Assembly (NCBI RefSeq): GCF_010015445.1
Contig: NC_053118.1
Location: 6,155,781-6,219,780 of the forward strand
Reading direction: 5' to 3'
Length of the DNA stretch: 64,000 bases
Origin: Perca fluviatilis
Lineage: Eukaryota > Chordata > Actinopteri > Perciformes > Percidae
Part shown: in pieces, positions 21,694-33,937 of the stretch
Position numbering within the stretch: position 1 is the stretch's first letter
Layout of the letters: each line of letters opens with the position of its first letter
The notes under the pieces: generated by a model
What the model saw: the letters and a program-made list of their open reading frames with translations, nothing else
What the model was told of the DNA's origin: nothing
The model's database searches: none
Translations under genes and position numbers: made by a program

Positions 21694-23342
21694 TGTCCTA
21701 TCAATTAAAGGCCAAATGCTGCCAAAAAAATCTTTTAAACAAAAAACGATTGTAGCAGTATGAGTTGAACTCCTAACTACCTGGCACTCTTTTGACCAAT
21801 CTCTGCCTCAGGGCCCTGTACAAAAGCAGCTAGTTGTCCTCCTTCCGCCCTCTCTTGCTCGTTGGTGACGGAAGTCCTCTACACTTCTGGGTCGCTCACT
21901 CCGTGAGGTGTTTTGCTGTGCTACAGGTAGGGTAGCGGCTTGGCTGCCTCCACACTCATTTACACAGTTATTTTGTTGCCGTTATTTATTTTATACTGAA
22001 CGCTTGTAGATCTTCGGTTGGCGGGTTATCCTTCACCTTACCGGTTGAACGCCGTGAATGAAAAGCGAGTAACACGGATAGCTGCTGCGGTTTGCATGCT
22101 TGGAGCAGCCTCCCTCTGGGTCAACTAAAACTCTGCTTGAACGGTATGTGGGCTAAATGGGGTCGGATTTATTTGTTAAACTTATTTGGTGTTAATTATT
22201 ATTTTCTGTAAACGCTAGGAACGCTGAAGCTGTCGGAGATCCCTGTTAGCTGCTTAGCACTTCAACTACTGGCTGCTGTTTTGCCGAGGCTGCTGTTTTG
22301 CAGAGGCTGCTGTTTTGCCGAGACTGCTGCTATTTAAAAATTCTGAGTATCGTAGCCTATTGCTGCACGCCTGTCTTGCCTTCACGGCTACTGGCCAATA
22401 TATGAGCCACTTGTTTTACGTGAGCCATTATTGAGGGGTTTGGCTCCCTACCTTAATTTGGTTGATTTAGTTGTTTCTTTCTTTATTTTCTTTCTATTTT
22501 GTTTTCAATTTAATTAAAAGTTGTAGTTATATTTTGTTTAGTTTTCTTTTCTTTAAGTGAGTTTTTTTTTTACTTAAACATTGAGTTTCTTTGGTTATGT
22601 TATTGTGCTAATTATAAGTGTTTTGTTTCTTTTGAGTTTTATAGCAAAGTCTTTTCTTTTGAATTCTTGTTTTGTACGGCCTGTGGGAACCCATACTGGT
22701 TCTGGCCTTTATATTGTATCTATATTAGTTACATTTCTTTCAATTTGTTTCTTTATAATCTTGTTTATATTGATTTTTGATATTCATTCTTGTGGAGTGA
22801 ACCCCTTTAATTGTGTGTTTGTGTGTGTGTGTGTGTGTGTTTCCCATTTCTCCCCCCATTTTTAGTTGCTGAGAGCTGAAGGTGGTGGTGTTGGTGTCCG
22901 GGTGGTGGTATCCCCTTCCTTGTGTGCTGTGTCTCCCTGTTTTCATTTGCCGTGTTCACTGTTGTGTTGTTTTAGTGTATTCACGGGTGACTTTCCCTGG
23001 GATATCCTTTACCGTCCTCGTTCTTTTTTTTGGTGTGAATGTGTTTTAAATTGATTGCTTTTAACTTTATTGATTTTTATTGAAATAAAATTTTATTCTT
23101 TTGTAAGTTGAACCTCGTCTTTGGCGCCTTTTTGTATACTGACCTGTGTGACCTTAAATATATCAATAATCTTGCAATTTGAAGTAAAATCATTCATTAT
23201 TAAGTGATATCATTCCCTGGGTGAAATTCCCAGGCGTTGTCGGTGTTTTTGAGGTGGGCTTCATCTAGGATACCACCTCCTCTGTTCTGTCCGCCCTCGT
23301 GCCACCACACAATGATTTCACAACAGTTGTTTTTCTTACTGT
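21694..23342. other. Unassigned interval with short tandem repeats
   Basis: About three copies of a GCTGCTGTTTTGCCGAG unit lie at 22274-22330, and a (GT)n run at 22818-22842. The region from 21840 to 22460 is CpG-richer and could be an old promoter or transposon end. No coding frame is supported. Confidence 0.3.
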
Positions 23343-23963
23343 TTAAAGGGGTGATAGAATGCAAACCCGATTTTACTCTGTCATAGTTGAATAACGACAG
23401 TTCGGTGGGTAAATAGGACATACATAGAAGCTCAAAATCCCATTGACACCCCTTTACTATGAAAATCTCATATTTTGAAACTGCCGCTGAAAACGGGCGA
23501 ATCTCAACAAAGCTGGAAGTTGACGTCAACCTCCCAAGACCTGTAACTTTGTCACGCCCATGGGTGTATTAAGAGAACGGTCACGCCCCAACTTTTACAT
23601 AGGCTACACACACTGCATGAAAAGTGGGATTTCCGTCCCCGTAAATGCCTGTAAACGGCCGGAAATCCCCCTAATTTTCGGCAGTTATCGACAATTTACA
23701 GGCTGTGAACGTCACGTTCGTCTGTGCCACATATTGTCGGAAACGAACCATGACGTATGTGGAGAGCCCCCGCGGAGGTGTTAATGGATCTAATTAGAAT
23801 ATGAATAGGCGCCTGGCCAGAGAACGTCTGGCCTGGCTGGAATTTCCTCACTCGCTATTGGATGAAACCACTACTTTTAAACAAGAAAAATCTCTCGTGA
23901 TTGGTTCACATGTCGGTCACGGGTTAGGCTATTGGTCAACCTGGGCCATCATTATTATAATAA

Positions 23964-23964
23964 T

Positions 23965-24000
<36 letters not shown>

Positions 24001-24060
24001 TTATTTATGTATTATATATATATTTATTTATGTATATATATATATTTATTTAATATATGC
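23964..24060. repeat. (TA)n / TATTTAT low-complexity DNA
   Basis: Pure TA dinucleotides followed by TATTTATTTATG units. Confidence 0.92.
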
Positions 24061-25639
24061 TATGTTGTATATTCATGTCATGATTATCATAGTTAAAATG
24101 ATTTGCCAGGAACGTGCTGTTTATTCAAAGATAGAGCTTTATTGACACAAAACACAGACAGAAAAAAAACTGCGTACAAAGCATCGGAGACACACAGCAC
24201 ACACAACAAATATCCCTCGCTCACGAGAAGCAGCACCGTCCACACACTAACTTCGCGGCTGCCTCGAGCTGTAGGTAACCGGCAGATTCAGGTCTATTGC
24301 GCGGCCGCGTCTTGCGCTTCGTTGTCCTGGATGTCTATGGACTTCCAAATGTCCACCTCACCCACAGCCAGCACACACTGTCTCGCTTCCAGCGCTGCGG
24401 CGGTAAAATCAATCAATAAAGACAGTCAGTACTGCGCAATGCACTGCGTATGGACACAACACATCTATGAATGCACCTGAAAAATATTCACATTAACAAA
24501 CGGATCTAATCTTACCTCTTTTCTTTTCTTCCGACCGATTCCGAAGCTGAACTCTTGCCAGCGATTCTGCCCGGCCACATCTGGTTGTTTCTACCTGAAG
24601 CTCCTGCGTGCTGTCCGTATTATGTTGTACAGGCAGCTGGAAAACAATTAAAAGAGAGTGGTATGAATAAAAAAAGCATAAGTCACAGTAAAATTAAACA
24701 AGGAAAGATGAAAAGTAAAAATTACTTTTACACAATGGCGTCATTATCAGTGTCATGTAAATCTGGACTTGCAGACAGCTCCGAACGCAAATATAGGTCA
24801 CAGTCTCGTTATGAGGAGGTTAGTTTAAAAAAAAAAAACTATGGTTAAGATCGGTATCTATTAACGTATCTATGTCCTTATACAGAAGAATTAATGAAAT
24901 TCATTCAATGAAAGCATATTCTTTAAATCTTACCCTTGCTCCGGTTCGTAGCGCCTGCTACAGTTTATCTCAGAGTTGTGAAGACGGCGGACTGCTTCCT
25001 GTAAATTACGCTTCCTGTAAATTGGTTGAGCTAGGAGACTGTGAATGAATCATGGAATGCACATTTTACCTTTGTGGCAAAGCCTGATTAAAACTAATTG
25101 TTGAAATAAATTATTTTGTGTATCTTTTTTACGTAACATTGGTCATTGCTAATGACATACAAAGTAATTAATCTAGCATACTTCCATTAAATAAATCAAT
25201 TCAAGCTAAAATTGAAGAGTCTACAATTAGGGTATACTGAGTCTGATCTATTTTAAAGAATTTTTCTTAAAATTAAGTTAATACCTTTTAGAAAAAATGT
25301 ACACCTGGGGTAAAACCTCCCCTGCTACCCTGATTTGCATTTGTATTAGCTCACAGCATTTTCATATACATGTGAAAGCCTCCCCTAGAATTAGTGGGAG
25401 GGGGTCATTGGGGGACAACTGCCAAGAAAGCACGCTTAATTTCCGACCAATTTTCGGGTTTTTCGTGCGTGTTAATGCCGTAGTAACCTGAAGTTCCCAC
25501 GACAATCTACAGTGGGCAAAATGAAAATCCCACTTTTCATGCAGTGACAACTGACCTGAGATCAGGTAGTCTTCTGAATCTAGGTCGGCACAGATCTCTG
25601 CTATTCCATTAAGAAATTCAGTTCTGAGAAATTTTTTCA

Positions 25640-26830
25640 ACATGAAATAAACTATAAAGCTCAAATATGGGCCGCTTTACGAAAATGGCTAATTGCTAAT
25701 TTTGTCCGACTGTGAGTCGGAGTTCAGCGCCGGTGCTGCCTGGGTTGTTGCCTCACCGCCTGGCCTGCCTTCCTTCACAGACCCCGGCCTGCTGTGAGCT
25801 CGATTGAGCTCTGTTAGGCTGGCATCCCACAGCACTCCATACCCGCGCAAAGTCCGCGAGTCTCATTGATAGAGCCTGCGGCTGGTTGTAGCTCTATCAA
25901 TGAGAGCTAGCTAGCCTCCTCTTAGAATTCCTCTGAAATTCACAAATATGTATTAACTTGAAAACAAAACATTTAGGTAGATGTTGTATAAGTGGCGTGA
26001 CGAAATTCAAACTGTAAATAATAATCGAATTAATGAAAAAAGCTTAACTATCTGTGATTTGTAGCTACATATAGCTAGAATTGAAGGGGCAGTCGCAGCT
26101 AACAAAACACCTATACTTCACAAATATTCATTAACTTGAAATCGGACACTGTTGTTAGCTTTATAAGACATTTAGGTAGATGTTGTATAAGTGGCGTGAC
26201 GAAATACAAACTGTAAATATACTCGAATTACGCCGAAAATGAAGCTAACTATCCGTGATTTGTAGCTACACATAGCTAGCTAGAATTGAAGGGACAGCCG
26301 CAGCTAACGAAACACCTAGCTAGTCTTCACAAATATTCATTAATTTGAAATCGGACACCGTTGTTAGCTTTATAAGACATTTAGGTAGATGTTGTATAAG
26401 TGGAACGTGTGTAACGTGGTAAGAGATTGCTGGTGTAACAAGCTCGCTGACCGCTCTCACCTCACACCGGGCCATTTAGCTAGCAGTAAGAGGGGAGTTG
26501 CGGGCCCTGGAGCTCTGTCAGGGCCGCGGCAGCTTTGGTTGTCCATTAGCGTCCCAAAAGACGGTGTCTTTGGCGCGGTATGGAGTGCTGTGGGCTGCCA
26601 GTGCGGAGGACCTTCAAGTCCATTCATCGCGCGGCAGGCGGGTCTGTGAAGGCAGGGCGGGCGCGCAGGCGGTGGCAACACGGCAGAGCACAGCGAACCC
26701 TGACAAATGCGACACACAGTCTTACCAAATTTGTAATTGGCCATCAATTTTCGTAAAACAGCCCATATTTGAGCTTTATATAGTTGATTTCTCGCTTAAA
26801 AAAGTCTCAGAAGTGAATTTAATAGCGAAA
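25640..26830. repeat. Imperfect inverted repeat with internal direct repeats
   Basis: The segments at about 25645-25880 and 26510-26790 are imperfect inverted copies: AACTATAAAGCTCAAATATGGG on the left matches CCCATATTTGAGCTTTATATAGTT on the right, and CACAGCACTCCATACC matches GGTATGGAGTGCTGTG. Between them a unit containing ATTTAGGTAGATGTTGTATA occurs three times (about 25972, 26169 and 26379). Confidence 0.8.
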
Positions 26831-27868
26831 TAGCCCGACAAACAATGTATAACTTTGCAGTGTCTGAAATATGAGGCCTGCTGTCGAGTCTCCCATGTGT
26901 TTCTATGTAGTTTTCTCAAACCAATCAGCTCATTCTGAATATTTATGAACATACCATATTTGGAAGAAAAGCTCTTGTTCCAAATAGAGCTATATTCACC
27001 CAATTGGGCCCAATAAAATAGCATTCGGGCAATTTTCAGCCCAACCAATGTTACATACCCCATTAGGAGACCTTAAGGAACAGTGTAAAATACCCAACCC
27101 AGTCTCACGTCAGTTCGTGATGGCATTACGAAATTAAATCTATTAGAACGTGATACCCTCACGTTATTTTGAAGATTTACGTGTTGGGGTCACGTTTTTT
27201 ATACTAATGTATTTCAATGAGAAGCATCTTACGTAATCACAGCACGAAACCTTCTGCCAGTCGGGCTGCAGCAGAGAAGCTGGATACAGCTTTGATATTA
27301 TTGGTATTTTTAGCCCAATAACCGCTGTTTTAATCAACATTTATTCACCAGATCTTATCACGGTTTATATGTATTTCTTTTAATGTTATTATTTCGGTCT
27401 ATTTCGGCCAGGGAAGCTGGATTGCTTTGTTGTTTAATGATATTTTTAAAACTATAACGCTACATCTTTCAACATGTATTTAGCTGTTATCATGGTATGC
27501 ATTTCTTTATTTTAATAATATTATTTCGGTCTTATTACCGGTAAATATTACAGTAGCCTAAATAAGACAGAACAGTAGGTTACGATATGAGCGAGCTGGG
27601 CGCATTCAAAGCCGATGTCCCACGATGCAATGCGGTCATTCATTCACAGAATCAGACAGCGATCAGCGGGTCTTTAGCGCCTGTATCACTTCATTGTACG
27701 TTAGGGATCATGTAGAGCGTTGTTATAGCGAATACAACAACGGCAGGGTGATCAGGACCCCGACGCCAATCTTCTTTCAGCGGATCGATTTATAGCTCTC
27801 CTCCAGAGGGAACAGAACTGCGTCCATGGCAACGCTATGCTATGCATGGCAACGTTGTGTTATACTTA

Positions 27869-28357
27869 TGGTGCGTTCTATTATTCCCAACGAACCGACT
27901 CGGACCTCGGATATGACGTCACTTCCACACTTCAAGCGTTCTGGTATGTTTTGCGCGTCCGAGTCGGAGAAAAAACATGGACACCACACGGAAAGCTGTT
28001 GCTATGGTAGCACTGGCCGAGTTAGCAACGCTAGCCACGTTAGCAAACAACAAGACCGATTCCACTACCAACAGGCACTGAAACGGACATAGTAAGGAAT
28101 TGCTGTAATACGAGTGATTGAAATCTTCATTTAAAAAGCCAAAGTGGTCCAAAAACAAGGACAACAATTCATACCTACAAGTTACACAGGGCGCTGCCAT
28201 CTTGGAATCCGTATCGGAATTCTTGCTCGGCGTCCTCACGGTTGTCCGAGTTCCGAGCTCGGAAATCCGAGGAAAAGTGACGCAGTGGTGCTTGTTGCTA
28301 GGCAACGTATGTTTTCCTAGTCGGAAGTCCGACACGGATAAATAATAGAACGCACCA
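27869..28357. mobile_element. PIF/Harbinger-type MITE in the left arm (489 bp)
   Basis: The ends TGGTGCGTTCTATTATT and AATAATAGAACGCACCA are perfect inverted repeats, flanked by TTA on both sides (27866-27868, 28358-28360). The opposite arm (around 32738-32748) shows the uninterrupted site with a single TTA, so this is a directly observed insertion. A TWA target and GC-rich ends indicate PIF/Harbinger. The minus-strand ORF at 27919-28335 spans it but shows no domain. Confidence 0.93.
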
Positions 28358-29105
28358 TTAGCAACGGTCTGTTATCAAGAAAATAAAAGACCGTATTCTA
28401 CATTAGAATTCAAGCAAGCCATGTAATAAATATAATATATATAATCAGTGGTTTTGTCATCAGCAACAACGTGTTGCTCAGTTATGTTCCAGTAAGTTAT
28501 GCACCGTTTAAAAAAATCAGCTGAAGACTCCGGAAGTGATGTCATAATTACCGCTCGGCGGGTAGAAAAGATAAAAATACATAATATTCGTAATATTGAT
28601 GTTTTTGTCTAACGTTGTATTTGAGGAGTTAAACAATAAACATAGCAATAATAATAAAATACAGTTTCATGTATTTGTCTCATGTACTGTTTGCTCAGCC
28701 AGTCGGCGGGCGGCATCAATCTGAAACGGAATGAAGCCCACTCACGGCAGACAGCAGAAACAGGAGCCGAACCCCGTCCACACCACGCGCGAAGAACTAC
28801 AAGTGCTCAAGCTTTGTAACAGATTCTGGGCCGCGTCTATAGTGGGAGTTGTAGTTTTTAAATATATTGGTATATTTCTCCTATGTAGAAGTTGGTAGTG
28901 TAGAATTTTGGATATACCCTGGGTTTTTGGGATGGGGAACACACTGGTGTCATCAGATTTTAAAAATCGAATCGTTAAGTAGGTGAAAATAGCTTATTAC
29001 CATATTTGACAGTGCTTACAGTGGGTAAACTTTGGTGACCATATCTACATGATAGCTAAGGTCCAGAGCTTTTTATGTGTGCACCTTGCCCTGTTGCTAA
29101 ATGAC

Positions 29106-29170
29106 ATCAGCTGAAGACTGCTGAAGTGACGTAGTAATTAACACTCGGCGGATAGAAAAAGATTGCTGCA
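29106..29170. repeat. Extra partial arm copy in the loop
   Basis: ATCAGCTGAAGACTGCTGAA and an ACTCGGCGGATAGAAAA segment repeat, in direct orientation, the segment at about 28516-28578 of the left arm. Confidence 0.75.
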
Positions 29171-29894
29171 CGTAAAAAATAAAAACAAATTGCTGCGGTA
29201 GCGTGAGAATTTATACAATAAAAATACCAATAATTAAAAAAATTGTGTTTTATGCTAAGCACTTTGATTTGCCCTGCTCCGCAAAAAAAATACTAGGCCT
29301 ATATAAACAAACTACAGTTGAGTGTTTAGAACTACAGCCTAATGGCTTGTTTGACTAATGGGCATTTGTTTTGACTTGTAGGCTATGTTGAAAAAAAAAA
29401 AAATAAAACTACTTACAAAGAGAAGCATTTTTCATTTTATTTTCCATGCATAGTTATTTAAAAACGCAAGTTTCTAAATTTGCAGTTGATGAATGTTAAT
29501 AGCAAAGACTAAAGGGGAAAAAAAACATAAGGATATTTATGTATGGGACTTAATTTGATTTAAATCACACTGTATTATTAGTAACAATTTATGGTAGGCC
29601 TATCATTAATTATTATATTCAGAAGATGATCCTGATATCAATCAGCATGGTTACAGTACAGCTTGTAGCTATAAACTCAGCCTTTACTGAGACTACCTTT
29701 TCAAAATTAAGAAGGGGCTAGTTTTAGGAAGCATTTTAAGCAGATTTTTGCTGAGGTTTTTGTTCACAGAGATGTATATAGCTTTGTATGGGTACGTGTA
29801 CACAAACGTGTTTTGGCATTTTTGGCACACTTCTACCTCAGCCTACTGCACACAGACACAAGTACTTTTGCATATTCTGCTAAAATAGAGACCA

Positions 29895-30615
29895 GGGGCC
29901 TCATTTATAAAACTGTGCGTAGATTCTATTCTGAAAGATTTCGTGCGCAAAAAAGTCAGAATTTTCGTACGCAAAAACAATATTCTGATTTATAACACCT
30001 TGCGGCGCACACCGGTACGCACTCTTCTCGTTATAAATACGGACGTGTGTTACCTTATGCGGTCCTGCACGAGCCTCACGCTCCTCCCAAGGTCGTCCCA
30101 TATTTGTCCTAATAAGGTCCATGTTAATCAATCAATGAATATTCCAGACTTGAAAGGAGCCCTTGATCACCAATCACGAAACGGGAAAATGGGGAAAAAA
30201 CACGATTCAGTGATGTGCTCCTAACAGAGGTAGAACAGCGAAACAAAATCCTGTTTGGAAGCCGTAACCCTTGTGTTCATATTGTTGTTACGCAGCCTTA
30301 ATACTTAACAGATTTAGCTCAATTACCAATGATATATACATCATTTATGGTTCATATTTGCCATTTACCCCTGTGAGATCACATTTATGATCATATGATC
30401 ATTTTCGTTTTTTTGTGAGAAAGGAAATTCAGTTATTAAAAAGGTAAAAATAGAAACAAGATTTTGGATCATTATTGGTGCAAAACAGGTGAAAGTGCTT
30501 GAAATGTAACAATTTGGTAACTTGTATGATAACTGTGTGGGAATAGCAGGTGCAGAAAGACAACATTCCCACAAACAGACACCTACAATCAGACACGACC
30601 ACATAAGGACGCACA

Positions 30616-30662
<47 letters not shown>

Positions 30663-31092
30663 ATACACATCAAACAAACGCATTTCCCGGGGAGAGGCAG
30701 GGGAGAGCAGCGGAGGAAAAGCGCATTTCCTCCGCTGCACGGTGTGGGAGGATCCCCTGCCTCTCCCCGTTGCTGGCAGCCCCTCGCCGGGCGCCGCGAC
30801 CGGCTCTGGGTCGGTTTAGCAAGAACAGGATTGTTGGGTTCAGGAAAACAAAAACTGAGTTAGGTTCGGAAAACGGGCATACCATCGGAGTTCACTAAAA
30901 CGCAGTCAATAAAACCTTGGGAGCATTACGCACGATCACACGTGTGGTCAAAAGTTTGCGGAAAATTGGGAACATTTTTACGCATGGAAATTCTTTATAA
31001 ATCCCGACTATTGCGAGGAATGTTGCGACGAAAAATTTCACCCTGCTTCACGCAACTTTTTCTTGCGTAACAGGTTTTATAAATGAGGCCCC
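29895..31092. mobile_element. Element with GGGGCCTCATTTATAAA ends (1.2 kb)
   Basis: The 17-bp ends GGGGCCTCATTTATAAA and TTTATAAATGAGGCCCC are perfect inverted repeats. Subterminal TGCGTA, TACGCA and CGTGCGCA motifs recur near both ends. A (CA)n run lies at 30619-30658 and a strong hairpin at about 30690-30772. I could not define a target duplication. GGGGCCTCATTTATAAA ends are seen in fish DNA transposons that I would place, with low certainty, in PIF/Harbinger. Confidence 0.75.
30615..30659. repeat. (CA)n microsatellite
   Basis: About 20 CA units. Confidence 0.95.
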
Positions 31093-31119
31093 AGAATGTG
31101 GTGCCAAACCAACAATCTC

Positions 31120-31795
31120 ATTCAACCATTTCACAAAATGAGGAGTTGGTCGTGACATGGGTCAGAGGGTATCAGAGGTCATAAATGATGAACCAATCAA
31201 TGGGCTCTGCTCCTACAGGCACCTTGGTGTGTATATGGACAACACCTTTGGCTGGAAGGCCCGTGTTGAAAGTGTGTCTTATCATTTAGAGCAGACACTC
31301 ACAGTGAATCAGATGGTTTATGTTATACAAGGCTGCATTACAGAGCATTTTAATATGTCAGCAATATCTAAAAACATCTCATTTAAAGCTTACTTGTAAG
31401 GGGAGCACAGAGAATATGGTCTGATCAATCTTTATTCTCCATGCCAAGTAGCTCTATCCTCTGACAGAAGAAATGGGTACCCTAATGTAAACTAAATAAT
31501 TCTAAACTATAGCCCTAATTTGGACCTACCTCAATTCAAAGTTAAAATAATGTTGCTTGAGGCTGCAGGGGAATAGCTTCATGATATGATGCGGTTGTGT
31601 GTTGCTCACTGTTTGTGAAAGATGAGCAATAGATTGTGGCTGTGTGATGTGCTTCAATCTGACTCCATATCACTTTTTTTATGTTTTTTTATCATAAGTA
31701 TGTCATCTGTATGCTGATAAAACAATATGTCAAGTGTTATTTTTGAAGCATTTTAACTCAAGGCAAATATCCCTCTGGGGATAATAAAGTATTGC
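31120..31795 (+). pseudogene. LINE reverse-transcriptase C-terminal fragment and 3' tail
   Basis: The frame at 31157-31399 contains YRHLGVYMDNTFGWKARVE followed by a degraded region. That is the block after the catalytic palm in CR1/L2/Rex-type LINEs, whose consensus has YKYLGVxIDNxLxWxxH. A little upstream, GAGGAGTTGGTCGTGAC resembles the KEELVVDF block. The fragment ends near 31790 with CCCTCTGGGGATAATAAAGT, the kind of tail found at the 3' ends of L2/Rex-type fish LINEs. It is 5' truncated, frameshifted and lies in the loop of the foldback element. Confidence 0.6.
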
Positions 31796-33937
31796 TTGCA
31801 AAATGGTCCCTATGATATGTGAAAATTAAAACCTTGTCGTAGGACTATAGCAAACACATCGTTGGAAAGGTCTCAACCTGGACAGTAACATATGTCAGTC
31901 TGAAGAGGATACATTATTCCTGCTTTGAAATATTGACCTCTGAACCTTGAACCCAGTACATCTTTGAAGGCTTGTCATTTAGCAACAGAAGGTGCTACAC
32001 ACATAAGACCAGCTGTTCTAGAAAGCTCTGGACCTCAGCTATCATATAGATATGGTCACCAAAGTTTACCTACTGTAAGCACTGTCAAATATGGTAATAA
32101 GCTATTTTCACCTATTTAACGATTCGATTTTTAAAATCTGATGACACCAGTGTGTTCCCCATCCCAAAAAAACCCAGGGTATATCCAAAATTCTACACTA
32201 CCAACTTCTACATATGAGAAATATACCAATATATTTAAAAACTACAACTCCCACTATAGACGCGGCCCAGAATCTGTTACAAAGCTTGAGCACTTGTAGT
32301 TCTTCCGGGGTGGGTGGGCGGACGTGTTCGGCTCCTGTTTCTGCTGTCTGCCGTGAGTGGGCTTCGTTCCGTTTCAGATTGATGCCGCCCGCCGGCCGGC
32401 TGAGCAAACAGTACATGAGACAAATACATGAAACTGTATTTTATTATTATTGCTATGTTTATTGTTTAACTCCTCAAATACAACGTTAGACAAAAACATC
32501 AATATTACGAATATTATGTATTTTTATCTTTTCTACCCGCCGAGCGGTAATTATGACATCACTTCCGGAGTCTTCAGCTGATTTTTTTAAACGGTGCATA
32601 ACTTACTGGAACATAACTGAGCAACACGTTGTTGCTGATGACAAAACCACTGATTATATATATTATATTTATTACATGGCTTGCTTGAATTCTAATGTAG
32701 AATACGGTCTTTTATTTTCTTGATAACAGACCGTTGCTAAGTATAACACAACGTTGCCATGCATAGCATAGCGTTGCCATGGACGCAGTTCTGTTCCCTC
32801 TGGAGGAGAGCTATAAATCGATCCGCTGAAAGAAGATTGGCGTCGGGGTCCTGATCACCCTGCCGTTGTTGTATTCGCTATAACAACGCTCTACATGATC
32901 CCTAACGTACATTGAAGTGACACAGCCGTTAAAGACCCGCTGATCGCTGTCTGATTCTGTGAATGAATGCCCGCATTGCATCGTGGGACATCGGCTTTGA
33001 ATACGCCCAGCTCGCTCATATCGTAACCTACTGTTCTGTCTTATTTACTGTAATATTTACCGGTAATAAGACCGAAATAATATTATTAAAATAAAGAAAT
33101 GCATACCATGATAACAGCTAAATACATGTTGAAAGATGTAGCGTTATAGTTTTAAAAATATCAATAAACAACAAAGCAATCCAGCTTCCCTGGCCGAAAT
33201 AGACCGAAATAATAACATTAAAAGAAATACATATAAACCGTGATAAGATCTGGTGAATAAATGTTGATTAAAACAGCGGTTATTGGGCTAAAAATACCAA
33301 TAATATCAAAGCTGTATCCAGCTTCTCTGCTGCAGCCCGACTGGCAGAAAGTTTCGTGCTGTGATTACGTAAGATGCTTCTCATTGAAATACATTAGTAT
33401 AAAAAACGTGACCCCAACACGTAAATCTTCAAAATAACGTGAGGGTATCACGTTCTAATAGATTTAATTTCGTAATGCCATCACGAACTGACGTGAGACT
33501 GGGTTGAAAATACCCTATATAATCATTCTATCACAACTTTAAGAAAAAATTACTTACTGTCAATATTCATATGGGTACTTGAACTGAACCTTTCAATTAA
33601 ACCTACAATTTGTAATTTTTTACTGCAAGGGTTCTCCATAGGGGTCTCTCAATCGAAACATGGCTCTTTTGATGACGTTGTGAAGTTGCGTGGGATCATG
33701 TGAGTTATCTTCATTGTTAAACAACCTCCATTGCCTATAAAAATGTATTTATTCACGGATGAGTTCATGCATTAAAGTTGTATTCATGTTACATATATTA
33801 ATGTTTATTCATGTCATTCTAATGCAGTCTTTCCCACATAATTACTTAGATTATACTGTATTTTTGGTGGTAGCTGACTGGTTAGCTAGCAAGTCAGCTA
33901 ACGTTGGCAAGATAAAACCACAATATCCTCGCCAGCT

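Larger units (their letters stand above)
27095..33506. mobile_element. Foldback-like GTCTCAC element with 1.5-kb inverted arms (6.4 kb)
   Basis: The ends CAACCCAGTCTCACG and CGTGAGACTGGGTTG are exact inverted copies, flanked by an exact 8-bp duplication AAAATACC (27087-27094, 33507-33514). The inverted match continues far inward: left arm 27095-29105 (which includes a 489-bp later MITE) and right arm 31974-33506, very similar by eye throughout. The roughly 2.9-kb centre holds a GGGGCCTC-ended element, a LINE fragment and no recognisable transposase for this family. Long-arm elements of this shape resemble Foldback or Galileo in form; kinship is not shown. Confidence 0.88.
23347..33538. mobile_element. 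TTAA-target element interrupted by the 6.4-kb foldback element
   Basis: The left end AGGGGTGATAGAATG follows TTAA (23343-23346). The right end CATTCTATCACAACT is followed by TTAA (33539-33542), giving matching inverted ends. The 6.4-kb GTCTCAC element at 27095-33506 interrupts it about 30 bp from the right end. Excising that leaves about 3.8 kb with no recognisable transposase. Inside are an AT-rich stretch, about 125-bp direct repeats and an imperfect inverted repeat. It is a large non-autonomous TTAA (Kolobok- or piggyBac-like) element. Confidence 0.75.

Noticed and set aside
24555..24848. A 97-codon ORF with a lysine-rich middle.
   Set aside because: No domain or splice context; it lies inside a non-autonomous TTAA element.
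27919..28335. A 138-codon minus-strand ORF as a host gene.
   Set aside because: It fits almost exactly within the Harbinger-type MITE, and the empty site in the other arm shows it is inserted DNA.
30365..30863. ORFs with valine/cysteine or histidine/threonine runs.
   Set aside because: They are translations of the CA microsatellite.
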